Below, in pieces: positions 1 to 7,211 of a stretch of DNA of 14,127 nucleotides; within the stretch, counting starts at the first letter, position 1, and every line of letters starts with the position of its first letter. Source of the stretch: Calditrichota bacterium (lineage in GTDB: Bacteria > Calditrichota > Calditrichia > Calditrichales > Calditrichaceae). Both the position numbers and the translations under genes were made by a program. Below the pieces are notes generated by a model. The model had not been told where the DNA came from. It was given only the letters and a program-made list of their open reading frames with translations, and did not search any database. The stretch spans positions 1 to 14,127 of the forward strand of contig JAJRSN010000078.1 in the NCBI GenBank assembly GCA_024278715.1, in the 5' to 3' direction.

Positions 1-852
1 AATCTTCAGAACCCGGGTTTTGGCAATTCCCCGAGCATCCGAGAAGGCGTTTTTAATCAATTCGCCCGAACCGCGCACAAACTCAAACCTGACGGGAAGA
101 TTTTTAACGGGACGTTCAACCCCGCCTTTTCCCGAAGTGGCAAGTACTTTAAGCGGAGAAGCCAGAGGTTTCCCTAACTTGCCGGTGAGTTCGGGTGTTT
201 GAGCTTTTAACTTAAGACCGCTCAAAAGCCTTTGCAGCGAAGAATAAATTTCATTGAACAAATACAAATGTTGTCCGTCAACTTCAACATCAAGGGGTTC
301 GTTGACATATTTTTCGATGGGCGGAATCGCCTGAAAGTAAAACAGCAACGCTTTATCAACATTACTGTTCCGATCCTGCTCTCTTGCTCGTTTGAACATG
401 TCCAGAGAAAGCGATTTGGCTTTGTTTAGCTTTTCATTTTTTAGCCGTTCGTATTTCTTTTTGGAGAGTTTGTAGTAAACCCAATATTCCCGGTCATTTT
501 CCCAATTATCGACCAGTTCGTATCCTTCTAATTCGGCGCGGGTACTGGAGCGGACATACGATTTAAAATCTTCTTCGACCATTCCCGCCTTTTCCACCAC
601 CATTTGAGCCACATCGCTGGTAATTTTTATTTGAATTTGAGAAGCCATATCACTCAACGCATTATCCGTGGCGATTTTGTGGTAATTTCCTGGATTGTTC
701 TTTTTGGACGCAAAGCCGATGCCGATGTAATATCCCGGATCGACAGGGCGCTGATTAATCCAGGACGGTTTGCCTTTTTGAGCAAAAAGCGGGGTTAAAA
801 GCATACAGAATAAAAAAAACAAAATGACTTTTGAAATTCGCTTCTGATCCAT
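1..852 (-). CDS. LPP20-family exported protein with C-terminal Ig-like segment, partial (3' end outside window)
   Basis: The frame is open from ATG (complement of 850-852) to the window edge, 284 codons without a stop. Residues 1-24 form a Sec signal peptide ending LFA|Q. Cys16 does not sit in a good lipobox, so type I cleavage is likelier than lipidation. Residues about 29-135 match the LPP20/FlgP-like pattern: a PSWI start, then GYYIGIGFAS, then a helix with ALSDMASQIQIKI, then a strand-rich end with YWVYYKLS. Residues 135-215 are charged and helical. Residues about 225-284 look like a bacterial Ig-like domain (LPVRFEFVRGSGELI, then DARGIAKTRV), continuing off the edge. An AGGA about 9 nt upstream supports the start; a nearer upstream ATG is out of frame. 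LPP20 proteins are outer-membrane or periplasmic; in Vibrio, FlgP belongs to this family. It follows the barrel gene on the same strand but lies behind a terminator. The exact role is unknown. Confidence 0.85.
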   Translation of the reverse strand, partial: MDQKRISKVILFFLFCMLLTPLFAQKGKPSWINQRPVDPGYYIGIGFASKKNNPGNYHKIATDNALSDMASQIQIKITSDVAQMVVEKAGMVEEDFKSYVRSSTRAELEGYELVDNWENDREYWVYYKLSKKKYERLKNEKLNKAKSLSLDMFKRAREQDRNSNVDKALLFYFQAIPPIEKYVNEPLDVEVDGQHLYLFNEIYSSLQRLLSGLKLKAQTPELTGKLGKPLASPLKVLATSGKGGVERPVKNLPVRFEFVRGSGELIKNAFSDARGIAKTRVLKI

Positions 853-883
853 GGAGCATTTCCTGACCATTAAAATCCACGTT

Positions 884-925
884 TAAAAGTAAAAAGTTTC
901 CGGGATAGCTGTTATTCCCGGAAAC
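884..925 (-). terminator. Intrinsic terminator between barrel gene and LPP20 gene
   Basis: Positions 896-905 and 916-925 form a perfect 10-bp inverted repeat (GTTTCCGGGA / TCCCGGAAAC) with a 10-nt loop. Read on the minus strand the hairpin is followed at once by TTTTTACTTTT. It lies about 45 nt after the barrel stop codon and only 32 nt before the LPP20 start. The T-tract orientation fits minus-strand transcription only. It could end the upstream operon or, if leaky, lower expression of the LPP20 gene. Confidence 0.85.
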
Positions 926-970
926 GCTTCTTGTTATTTAAAATTCAAGATCAATCGGTAAATGTTAAGA

Positions 971-1603
971 TTAAAATACGGCTCCTGCGGTAACGCCCAG
1001 AAACGAAGTGCTTTCATCCTCGGTAAAGATGAGCCTGAACACACCTTGAATAATCAAATTCAAACTTTCGGTCATGGGCATTTCGAATCCGGCTCCTCCG
1101 GCTATACCGAATTTATTTTCCTTATCTTCCGTGGAATAAAATTCTCTGTCGTTGTAAGTAAGGCTGGCTTCCGTTTTAAGAATGTTGTAAGTGCCCATGC
1201 CAAAAAGGAAAAACTGCGTTGAAGCTTCGGGAGAGGTTAAATAGGGTCTTACACCGATTCCCAATTCCAGAATTCTCGCCTTACCGTCCACTCCGAATCC
1301 GGAATAATCCGTCAAAGGATCTTCCGCCTGAACATCTTCCATAAATTTATCTCCGTCAAAGGTAAACGGCTCGAAAGCCACGGTAAAGCTTACGCCTAAT
1401 CTGGGCGAAGGGAATATAACATATTGTCCGTTAATGCTGTAACCCAATTTGTAATAATCGGAAAAATCCTCGGGAGAAAGGGGAATGGCAATTCCGCCGA
1501 ATACTTCTATCTGCGGCTGCCTTGAAAGTTGTTCAAACTGAGCATAACTTAATGTGGATAAGCCTAATGTTAAAATAAGGGTCAATACCAATAAATACTT
1601 CAT
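971..1603 (-). CDS. Small outer-membrane beta-barrel protein
   Basis: The product has 210 residues. Residues 1-21 are a signal peptide ending SYA|Q. The mature part alternates polar and hydrophobic residues in short strands (QIEVFGGIAIPL, YSINGQYVIF, LGVSFTVAF, ILELGIGVRPYL, QFFLFGMGTYNIL, KFGIAGGAGFEM, LNLIIQGVFRLIF) and ends FLGVTAGAVF. A terminal Phe after such a strand is the usual BAM recognition signal of outer-membrane barrels. The size and strand pattern fit an 8-stranded OmpA/OmpX-like barrel, though the exact family is not identified. A strong AAGGAGG ribosome site lies at 1608-1614, just before the ATG. It sits 51 nt downstream of the CsgG-like gene with no terminator between, so the two are probably co-transcribed. 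The role could be an anchor or partner for the neighbouring periplasmic proteins; that is inference. Confidence 0.85.
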   Translation of the reverse strand: MKYLLVLTLILTLGLSTLSYAQFEQLSRQPQIEVFGGIAIPLSPEDFSDYYKLGYSINGQYVIFPSPRLGVSFTVAFEPFTFDGDKFMEDVQAEDPLTDYSGFGVDGKARILELGIGVRPYLTSPEASTQFFLFGMGTYNILKTEASLTYNDREFYSTEDKENKFGIAGGAGFEMPMTESLNLIIQGVFRLIFTEDESTSFLGVTAGAVF

Positions 1604-1654
1604 AATTCCTCCTTAAATGTTAAATAGAATTGTTTTTGATTAAATAACCGGAAT

Positions 1655-2815
1655 TCACTTGGTGATCACTTTGTCCAATTTTTGTGGTAATCCCGATATT
1701 TGCTTTGTGATTGTGCCGACAGAGTAATTGGGAAACACATCGACAATTCGCGCTTCGCAGACCTGCTTGATCATTTTACCGATAACCTTGCCCGAAACCG
1801 GATGAACAATGGGATCGCCTTCACGATAGACAATGCATTTCATTCCTTTTTTAATCTTTTTTTCGCTTCCCAAATCGATGGTAATATTATCGCCGTTGGT
1901 ATTGATAACCAGACCCTTAATCAGGGGAAGATCGTTTGTAAACTTTTGCGCCAATTTATTAATCATTTCGGAAATCTGGTAAAGCGAAATTTGATTGCTG
2001 TAGGCATCCTGAGCCGAAATAATCGTCGCGTTTTCCGTATCGATTAATCGGGCGTCAATACTTAAGGAATTTCCCGCGCGGGTTACGCTGCCCAAAACCA
2101 CGGCGTCAACGCCGATTCCCTTACCTATTTCGGCGGCGGTGGCGGGATCGACTATTCCGCTTAGTCCTAATTTTTGTTCTTCCAGTATTTTTTCCAACTG
2201 GGCGCGCTCAATCACTTTAAACCGTTTGCTGTTTACGAATCCCGTAATCAATTTGTCTAACAGATCAACGCCGCCCAGTTCGCTTCCGATTCCCTGGCTT
2301 GAAAACGGTAAAACCGCAATGCTAAGGCGTTCTCCGATGTCGCCTTCTGTTTCGGGTTTACCGGAAGACGAAGTTTTTTCGGGAGTTTTTAAGGAGGATT
2401 CTTCCTGAGAATATGACGGAGCTTGCTGCGGTGGCTGCCCGCCCGATGCAATACGGGCTAAATATTCCCTCGCTCTAGGAGTGGGCGACTGCCGTATGGA
2501 AATCAATAATTGCTTTCGCGCCAGTTCGGGTTTTCCGAGGTTATAAAGGGCAATGCCCAATTCACGGTGCGGATAGTATTTAATAAACACCGTCCCATAA
2601 GCGCGCGTTTTTTTGCTGTCTTTATCTTTGACTTTTAAAGAAGCCTGAAAATGAGCGGCGGCAGTCTTCCAGTCTCCGCGCTCCATTGCCTTTAAACCCC
2701 TAAAATAATGTTTGTACCATTTTAATTGCTGGGCTTGTATATCAGGAGTTAACACTAATGAAATTAAAAATATGACAGGCAAGATAAAGGAAATTTTCTT
2801 CCATACTTTTAGCAT
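1655..2815 (-). CDS. Periplasmic TPR + CsgG/FlgO-like + FlgT-C-like protein
   Basis: The product has 386 residues. A signal peptide (1-28, ending IQA|Q) has no lipobox Cys, unlike the lipoprotein CsgG itself. Residues about 33-122 are helical repeats of TPR type (GDWKTAAAHFQASL, then HRELGIALYNLGKPELARKQL). A Ser/Pro/Lys-rich linker covers 124-162. Residues about 163-290 carry the CsgG/FlgO pattern: LSIAVLPF, a helix ending RFKVIERAQLEKILEEQ, AAEIGKGIGVDAVVLGSV, and LSIDARLIDTENATIIS. Residues about 298-372 resemble the FlgT C-terminal beta domain (ITIDLGSEKKIKKGMKCIVY, then DPIVHPVSGKVIGK). This would make a FlgO-FlgT-like fusion. It is the first gene after a near-consensus promoter. The ribosome site is an unusual G-rich GGGGGGAAG. 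A general envelope scaffold role is the safest reading; flagellar or secretion function is unproven. Confidence 0.88.
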   Translation of the reverse strand: MLKVWKKISFILPVIFLISLVLTPDIQAQQLKWYKHYFRGLKAMERGDWKTAAAHFQASLKVKDKDSKKTRAYGTVFIKYYPHRELGIALYNLGKPELARKQLLISIRQSPTPRAREYLARIASGGQPPQQAPSYSQEESSLKTPEKTSSSGKPETEGDIGERLSIAVLPFSSQGIGSELGGVDLLDKLITGFVNSKRFKVIERAQLEKILEEQKLGLSGIVDPATAAEIGKGIGVDAVVLGSVTRAGNSLSIDARLIDTENATIISAQDAYSNQISLYQISEMINKLAQKFTNDLPLIKGLVINTNGDNITIDLGSEKKIKKGMKCIVYREGDPIVHPVSGKVIGKMIKQVCEARIVDVFPNYSVGTITKQISGLPQKLDKVITK

Positions 2816-2858
2816 TGATAACTTCCCCCCGAAAAAAAATTGAGTTATTAATCATTTT

Positions 2859-2887
2859 ATTATAAACAGGAATCAAAGTATAGTCAA
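2859..2887 (-). promoter_or_regulatory. Sigma70-type promoter for the leftward cluster
   Basis: On the minus strand TTGACT (complement of 2882-2887) and TATAAT (complement of 2859-2864) are separated by exactly 17 nt. This is one mismatch from the full consensus. It points at the CsgG-like gene and leaves a 5' leader of roughly 37 nt. Confidence 0.8.
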
Positions 2888-2905
2888 GTATAAACCTTAA
2901 TTTTG

Positions 2906-2934
2906 TTGAAAGGCACAGTTTTTGCGCTTATTAT
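2906..2934 (+). promoter_or_regulatory. Sigma70-type promoter for the beta-helix gene, overlapping a sigma54-like motif
   Basis: TTGAAA (2906-2911) and TATTAT (2929-2934) are 17 nt apart and face the gene at 3035, giving a leader of about 95 nt. The same bases also fit a -24/-12 element: GGCAC starts at 2912 and TTGC ends at 2925, so the GG and GC pairs have the correct spacing for sigma54. The base before GG is A rather than the usual T. The sigma70 reading is preferred because its two boxes are both good; dual use is possible. Confidence 0.65.
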
Positions 2935-2961
2935 TACGTAACTTATTAAACAATGCGAATA

Positions 2962-2980
2962 ACATGGTTTAACGCCATGT
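2962..2980. promoter_or_regulatory. Inverted repeat in leader of the beta-helix gene
   Basis: ACATGG (2962-2967) pairs with CCATGT (2975-2980) across a 7-nt loop. It lies just downstream of the predicted transcription start. No T-tract follows, so it is not a terminator. It could be an operator or an RNA hairpin in the leader. Confidence 0.4.
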
Positions 2981-3003
2981 AGTGTTCAATCTTTTACAAT
3001 ATG

Positions 3004-3020
3004 TGTAAAATTATTTTACA
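3004..3020. promoter_or_regulatory. 17-bp palindrome just upstream of the ribosome site
   Basis: TGTAAAA (3004-3010), spacer TTA, TTTTACA (3014-3020) is a perfect 7-3-7 palindrome. It ends 4 nt before the CGGAG ribosome site (3024-3028) of the gene at 3035. The AT-rich symmetric form suits a dimeric regulator such as an FNR/CRP-type or TetR-type protein. As RNA it could also form a weak hairpin near the ribosome site. No known consensus is matched with certainty. Confidence 0.45.
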
Positions 3021-3034
3021 TTTCGGAGCAAATT

Positions 3035-4669
3035 ATGTTAAAATATTTTATCATACTGTTAGCGTTATCACAAATTTCTTTTGCAGGTACAATCTATTAT
3101 GTGGATAACAGCAAAGCGTCGAGCGGGGACGGAAGTTTTGAAAACCCGTTTATTTCCGTTTCGGAGGCAATGTCCGGGTTAACCGCAGGGGATACTCTTT
3201 ACATTCGCGGGTCTGACTCGGAACCCGCCCGCATTTATGACGAGAAGCTCTACCTCGGCAATTCCTCTTCTTCCGGCAATTCAGATGACCCGATTGTGGT
3301 CTCTGCCTATCCCTCCGAACGCGTGCGGATTATTCTGCAAAGCACATTCGGCATTTACGCCGATTATTGGATTTTTGAAAATTTGATTTTTGACATGGAC
3401 GGAAAAGCGTACGATGTCATTTCTTTAAAGGGCGATAATAACACTTTTCGCAATTGCGAAATTACAAACGGACAAAAAGACGGTTTTGATATTAACAAAG
3501 CAAGTAACACCTTAATCGAAGGTAATAAAATTCATAATTTTGTCAGGAACGATAAATACGATGCCCACGGCATTATTCTGAACGGAGGAGTCGATAATAT
3601 TATCCGCAATAATGTAATTTACGATTGTAAAGGCGATTGCATCCAATTATATAAAGATGATCAGAATTATGGAACCGTGATCGAAGGTAATGATCTTTAC
3701 ACCACGCTCGGTTCAAACAGCGAAAACGCAATCGACGTTAAGGCGGCGCGCAATTTAACCATTCGCAACAATAAAATGCACGGATTTCACGATTCGGAAG
3801 ACAGCGACGGCGTGGCTCTTAAAATCAATAAAGATTCGGATAATATCGAGGTTTACGGAAACGACATTTTTGAAAGCAACGGCGGAATTCGCGTTTCCGG
3901 CGGAGATGTGGACACAATACGCATTGAGCGCAATGTGATTCACGATTTGCATGTTGACGGCGGAGACAGCTCAAAATACGGTTACGGCATTCAGTTCGAC
4001 GGAGTGAACGTGGTTCGGTTTATCAACAACACTTTGGCTCACATTCCCGGACCTTTGTTCTGGATTGCCGGCAGAGGCGCCAGCGATATTCGAATAGAGA
4101 ACAATCTTTTTTATGACGCCAATAAATTTAAAGGATCGGTTTCGGATTTTAACAGTCCGCTATTTATTGATTACAACGGCTGGTTTCAATGCGCAGAGGT
4201 TATCGAGGGACCCCATGACGTTACCGGAGAAAATCCTTTTTTTGTAGATGAACAGGGTTACGACTATCGTTTAAAGGAAAACAGCCCGGCTATCGATAAG
4301 GGCAATCCCGAAACTGGCAGCGATTTTCCGGGCGGACGCGTTGATCTGGGCGCTCTTGAGTTTGAACCTTCGACTTCGGTATTATTTCCGCCCGAGTACA
4401 TTCCGAAATCTTTCCGATTTTTGCATTCGTATCCCAATCCCTTTAACCCCAGCGCCACCCTCGAATACAAGATAATCAAGGGCGGAACGGTGCGTCTGGA
4501 AATTTTTGACATCTTAGGGCAAAAAGTCGATACGCTGACGCAGGGCTACCAGAATCCCGGTACTTATCGATTTATCTGGCGGGCTTCCGGACTTCCCGCC
4601 GGTATTTACTTTGCAAGGCTGCAGGTTAACCGGGATTTTGTAATTCAATCCATGGTCCTGCTCAAATAA
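3035..4669 (+). CDS. Secreted right-handed parallel beta-helix protein with C-terminal sorting domain
   Basis: The product has 544 residues. Signal peptide 1-17 ends SFA|G. The start of the mature protein (IYYVDNSKASSGDGSFENPF, then LTAGDTLYIRGS) is the usual opening of polysaccharide-lyase-like and DUF1565-like beta-helices. Residues about 85-380 hold short repeated turns with Asn ladders (NNTFRNCEI, NTLIEGNKI, NIIRNNVIY, NLTIRNNKM, NIEVYGNDI, TIRIERNVI, DIRIENNLF), typical of PbH1 repeats. Residues 400-444 are the common cap (SPAIDKG, then VDLGALEFE). Residues about 458-544 are a type A C-terminal sorting domain: SYPNPFNPSATLEYKI, LEIFDILGQKVDTL, GIYFARLQVN. Such domains direct outer-membrane passage by the type IX secretion system in Bacteroidota. 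Some family members cleave acidic polysaccharides, but no catalytic residues could be assigned, so enzyme activity is open. Start supported by CGGAG 6 nt upstream. It is followed at once by the carboxypeptidase reading frame. Confidence 0.9.
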   Translation: MLKYFIILLALSQISFAGTIYYVDNSKASSGDGSFENPFISVSEAMSGLTAGDTLYIRGSDSEPARIYDEKLYLGNSSSSGNSDDPIVVSAYPSERVRIILQSTFGIYADYWIFENLIFDMDGKAYDVISLKGDNNTFRNCEITNGQKDGFDINKASNTLIEGNKIHNFVRNDKYDAHGIILNGGVDNIIRNNVIYDCKGDCIQLYKDDQNYGTVIEGNDLYTTLGSNSENAIDVKAARNLTIRNNKMHGFHDSEDSDGVALKINKDSDNIEVYGNDIFESNGGIRVSGGDVDTIRIERNVIHDLHVDGGDSSKYGYGIQFDGVNVVRFINNTLAHIPGPLFWIAGRGASDIRIENNLFYDANKFKGSVSDFNSPLFIDYNGWFQCAEVIEGPHDVTGENPFFVDEQGYDYRLKENSPAIDKGNPETGSDFPGGRVDLGALEFEPSTSVLFPPEYIPKSFRFLHSYPNPFNPSATLEYKIIKGGTVRLEIFDILGQKVDTLTQGYQNPGTYRFIWRASGLPAGIYFARLQVNRDFVIQSMVLLK

Positions 4670-4723
4670 ATGCCGGTTTTGTTTTTTATTCTCTCAGTAT
4701 TTATATTCCTTCCCAAAAAATAC

Positions 4724-4728
4724 AGGAG
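4724..4728 (+). promoter_or_regulatory. Ribosome site that decides the start of the carboxypeptidase gene
   Basis: AGGAG lies 7 nt before the ATG at 4736. The longer in-frame ATG at 4670 abuts the previous stop codon, has no ribosome site, and would add 22 residues ahead of a second hydrophobic segment. The internal ATG is therefore preferred. Confidence 0.7.
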
Positions 4729-4735
4729 CCTGCCG

Positions 4736-6208
4736 ATGGCGTATTTTATGCGAATTTTATCGTCTATTCTGTTACTGGGAGCCTTATTGCAGGGACAATC
4801 ACAAACCGGTAAAATCATAAGTCTGATAAACGAGCAACAAAAAAGCGAGCTATTAAAAAATGCACAGTGGAGCCTTTACGCCATTTACCCGAATTCCGGC
4901 AGACCGATAATCGATGTGAATTCACAATTTGCTCTTGCACCCGCTTCGGGTCTTAAATTGATTACAACCGGCGCGGCGCTTGTGAACCTCGGAGAGGAAT
5001 TTCGTTTTAAGACCAGAATCTATTACAGCGGAAATTTGACATCGGACGGAACCCTGCGCGGCAATCTTTATCTTGTCGGCGGCGGCGATCCTACCCTCGG
5101 CTCCAATATTGTTAAAGGCAGCTTACCTTTGGACAGCCTGATGGACGTATGGTTTTCCGTCTTAAAACGCGCGGGTATTAAACGCGTGAAAGGAAGAGTA
5201 TTTGCCGACGATTTGCTTTTTTCGGGTCGTCCGATCCCCGATAACTGGTTTTGGGTTGATATCGGCAATTATTACGGCGCTTCTTCTCCTGCGCTTTCCG
5301 TTCACGATAATCTTTATTATCTTGATTTTATTCCGTCAAGAACCGTCGGAAAGCCGGCGCAAATTGCAGGCACCCGACCCTTGATTCCCAATCTGACTTT
5401 TAGCAATCATGTAACCACTGCGGCGGCGGGCAGCGGCGATAACGGTTACATCTACTGCGCGCCCAAACAGTGGAATGCCGAGGTTTACGGCACCGTTCCC
5501 GCCGGAGTAGATACTTTTACGATTAAAGGCGCAATTCCGGATCCGGCTTTGTTTGCCGCGCAATATTTAACCCGATATTTGAACAGGCACGGAATTAACG
5601 TATCGCTTGCACCTGAACGATTGAAAAAGCGCCCCGATTACTCGGCGATGCAATTGTTAATTGAACAGGTATCTCCGCCGTTAAAGGATATTGTTTTTCA
5701 GATCAACAAACGCAGCATTAATTTGTACTGCGAATTACTAACTAAAATGCTTTCCGTTGAAAACGGCGGCAGCGGTAAAACGACGGAAGGTTTAAAGGTA
5801 ATCCGAAAAACCCTGACCAATCTGGGCGTTCCGACAGACGGACTTTATCTGTCGGACGGCAGCGGATTGGCGCGAACCAATACTATTACCGCGCGCTTAA
5901 TGGCTGAGTTTTTAAGCAAGATGAGCAATCAGAGCTGCTTTCCGTCTTTTTACGCATCGTTAGCAATAGCGGGAGATCCGGACGACATAGGACATTTCAG
6001 TAGCTGGGGGAAGGGCACTCCTCTTGCTTTTAACGGCAGGATTAAATCCGGATTCATCGAGGGCGTGCGCAGCCACTCGGGTTATCTGAAGGATCGCTCG
6101 GGCGATTTGATCGTATTTTCATTTATCGCCAATAATTTCAACGGGAAAGTCAAAAAGATCGACAAGATTCACGAAAAGCTGTTAATTATGTTGGCGGAAC
6201 TCCCGTGA
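4736..6208 (+). CDS. dacB: D-alanyl-D-alanine carboxypeptidase/endopeptidase, PBP4 (S13) family
   Basis: With the start at 4736 the product has 490 residues, close to the usual PBP4 length. A signal peptide covers about residues 1-22. The three penicillin-binding motifs are present. The SxxK motif is S71-G-L-K74, the nucleophile and general base, in APASGLKLITTGAAL. The SxN motif is S327-I-N329. The third motif is K437-S-G439, with Ser in place of the commoner Thr, followed by the family pattern EGVRSHSGYL. The conserved DGSGLAR is at 374-380, and LYLVGGGDPTL at 111-121 is the typical start of the inserted domain. The enzyme trims or cleaves peptidoglycan peptides in the periplasm. The gene may be co-transcribed with the beta-helix gene, since only 66 nt separate them and no terminator is seen; a functional link is not implied. 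No transmembrane or sorting domain is present at the C terminus. Confidence 0.93.
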   Translation: MAYFMRILSSILLLGALLQGQSQTGKIISLINEQQKSELLKNAQWSLYAIYPNSGRPIIDVNSQFALAPASGLKLITTGAALVNLGEEFRFKTRIYYSGNLTSDGTLRGNLYLVGGGDPTLGSNIVKGSLPLDSLMDVWFSVLKRAGIKRVKGRVFADDLLFSGRPIPDNWFWVDIGNYYGASSPALSVHDNLYYLDFIPSRTVGKPAQIAGTRPLIPNLTFSNHVTTAAAGSGDNGYIYCAPKQWNAEVYGTVPAGVDTFTIKGAIPDPALFAAQYLTRYLNRHGINVSLAPERLKKRPDYSAMQLLIEQVSPPLKDIVFQINKRSINLYCELLTKMLSVENGGSGKTTEGLKVIRKTLTNLGVPTDGLYLSDGSGLARTNTITARLMAEFLSKMSNQSCFPSFYASLAIAGDPDDIGHFSSWGKGTPLAFNGRIKSGFIEGVRSHSGYLKDRSGDLIVFSFIANNFNGKVKKIDKIHEKLLIMLAELP

Positions 6209-6282
6209 CCTGCGTCATTGTGGTTTGTTGAATTCTGAGTAAAATATTAGCATATTAAAATTTGTAAGCACAGGTAATTATT

Positions 6283-6630
6283 ATGAAAATAAAAGAATCC
6301 TTTTACATGAAAGTAGCCGTGTTAAAACTTTACGGCAAACTGATGGGTCCTCCCGATACCGACGAACTTTTAAGCGAATTAAAATCTTTACTTGAAGAAG
6401 GTTTTAAACGTATTGTAATCGATTTGAAGCACGTTCGATGGATTAATAGCGTTGGCATGGGCGCCTTGATTAAATGTTACAATATCGTACGATCCAATGA
6501 AGGGTCGTTTTTTTTAGCCGATCTTTCACCCAAAACGCGCAGCGTGATGTTTATTTCGCAAATGCATCGGGTATTTCAGATTAAAGAAACGGTGAAAGAA
6601 GCGGTTAAATTTCTCAATCAAAAAGGTTAG
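6283..6630 (+). CDS. STAS-domain protein, anti-sigma factor antagonist type
   Basis: The product has 115 residues and is a single STAS domain, the usual size for SpoIIAA/RsbV-like proteins. Landmarks are the strand VAVLKLYGKL, the helix TDELLSELKSLLEEG, the strand RIVIDLKHV and the loop WINSVGMGALI. Ser56 in that loop is at the position phosphorylated by the partner kinase in SpoIIAA-type proteins. It is cytoplasmic, with no signal peptide. Family members bind an anti-sigma factor/kinase when unphosphorylated and so release a sigma factor; others act in different partner-switch or chemosensory complexes. No kinase, phosphatase or sigma gene is nearby, so the partner is unknown. The ribosome site is weak (CAGG about 9 nt upstream). 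A second in-frame ATG 8 codons in has no ribosome site. Confidence 0.9.
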   Translation: MKIKESFYMKVAVLKLYGKLMGPPDTDELLSELKSLLEEGFKRIVIDLKHVRWINSVGMGALIKCYNIVRSNEGSFFLADLSPKTRSVMFISQMHRVFQIKETVKEAVKFLNQKG

Positions 6631-6869
6631 AAAAAAAGCATTACGAAAAAGCGCAAAAACAGCGACTTTCATAAATTAATATATTAACACCGAGATTCTT
6701 GTTTTTTTGTCGGAATTTGTCATTGGTTAATAGTTAAGGGTTAAGCGGCTTCTTTATCCGCTCATCACGACCTTGTTACCGGTTACTTTTCACTATAGTC
6801 ATTTTGGTACCCAACCAGCATTATGTCACTTTTACTTTGAAAATTTTCATTTTATTCTAAATTCAAGAT

Positions 6870-6908
6870 CCCCCCTTTTTCAAGGGGGAACGCCGAAGGC
6901 AAGGGGAG
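6870..6908. repeat. Palindromic G/C-run intergenic element
   Basis: CCCCCTT (6871-6877) pairs with AAGGGGG (6882-6888) around a TTTC loop. A second small hairpin GCC-GAA-GGC (6892-6900) follows, then AAGGGGAG, which can pair with the first C-run instead. No strong T-tract follows on either strand, so it is not a standard terminator. The look is that of a dispersed palindromic (REP-like) unit, but copy number cannot be judged from one window. Confidence 0.45.
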
Positions 6909-6994
6909 TCTTTATTGTCAAGTCGCACAATCTCTGAATGTCCGGGCTAATTTGTTAATAATGTAAGCGTATAAGCGGAACAGATTGCTCGTCT

Positions 6995-7036
6995 CTTTGT
7001 CACTCTCTTACTCTGTCACTTTGTTACTTTTTACTT
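6995..7036 (+). repeat. Pyrimidine-rich short tandem repeat
   Basis: Two adjacent 16-bp units, 6995-7010 (CTTTGTCACTCTCTTA) and 7011-7026 (CTCTGTCACTTTGTTA), differ at three positions. A third, decayed unit may follow. A related TGTCACTTTTACTTT occurs upstream near 6823. Confidence 0.5.
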
Positions 7037-7211
7037 ATCATGTAACACGACTTCGTCAATTCTGCCGATTTTGCTCGACGATTTTTACGACTTTCCGGTT
7101 CCGATTTCTGTCAAATACCCGAAACAAAAGCCTTTCGACGTTTGGCATGTTATTTGTCCTTACATGATTGAATTAGCAATCAAGTAGAATTCAATTAAAG
7201 GAGAGTCAGCC

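Larger units (their letters stand above)
6631..7211. other. Gene-poor intergenic region with palindromes and short repeats
   Basis: No convincing coding frame is present. The stretch holds an AT-rich part (6660-6720), a GTTAA-rich patch around 6725-6743, a palindromic block at 6870-6908, pyrimidine-rich 16-bp direct repeats at 6995-7026, and a 6-bp inverted repeat TGATTG/CAATCA at 7165-7182 just before the next gene. No clear terminator follows the STAS gene and no strong promoter could be picked for the next gene. The mosaic of short repeats suggests repeat-derived or degenerate sequence. Confidence 0.6.

Noticed and set aside
962..2408. Plus-strand frames opposite the barrel and CsgG-like genes
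   Set aside because: They are antisense shadows of well-supported minus-strand genes and show no protein-family features.
1..2815. Curli or flagellar assembly locus
   Set aside because: CsgG- and LPP20-like domains alone do not define either; no curlin, flagellin, rod or ring genes are present, and the CsgG-like protein lacks a lipobox.
4670..4735. Longer start for the carboxypeptidase at 4670
   Set aside because: It has no ribosome site, abuts the previous stop, and would place a second hydrophobic stretch before the normal signal peptide.
6985..7167. 60-codon plus-strand frame before the LTxxQ gene
   Set aside because: It is built from pyrimidine-rich direct repeats, gives a low-complexity Leu/Ser/Phe/Arg product, and has no ribosome site.
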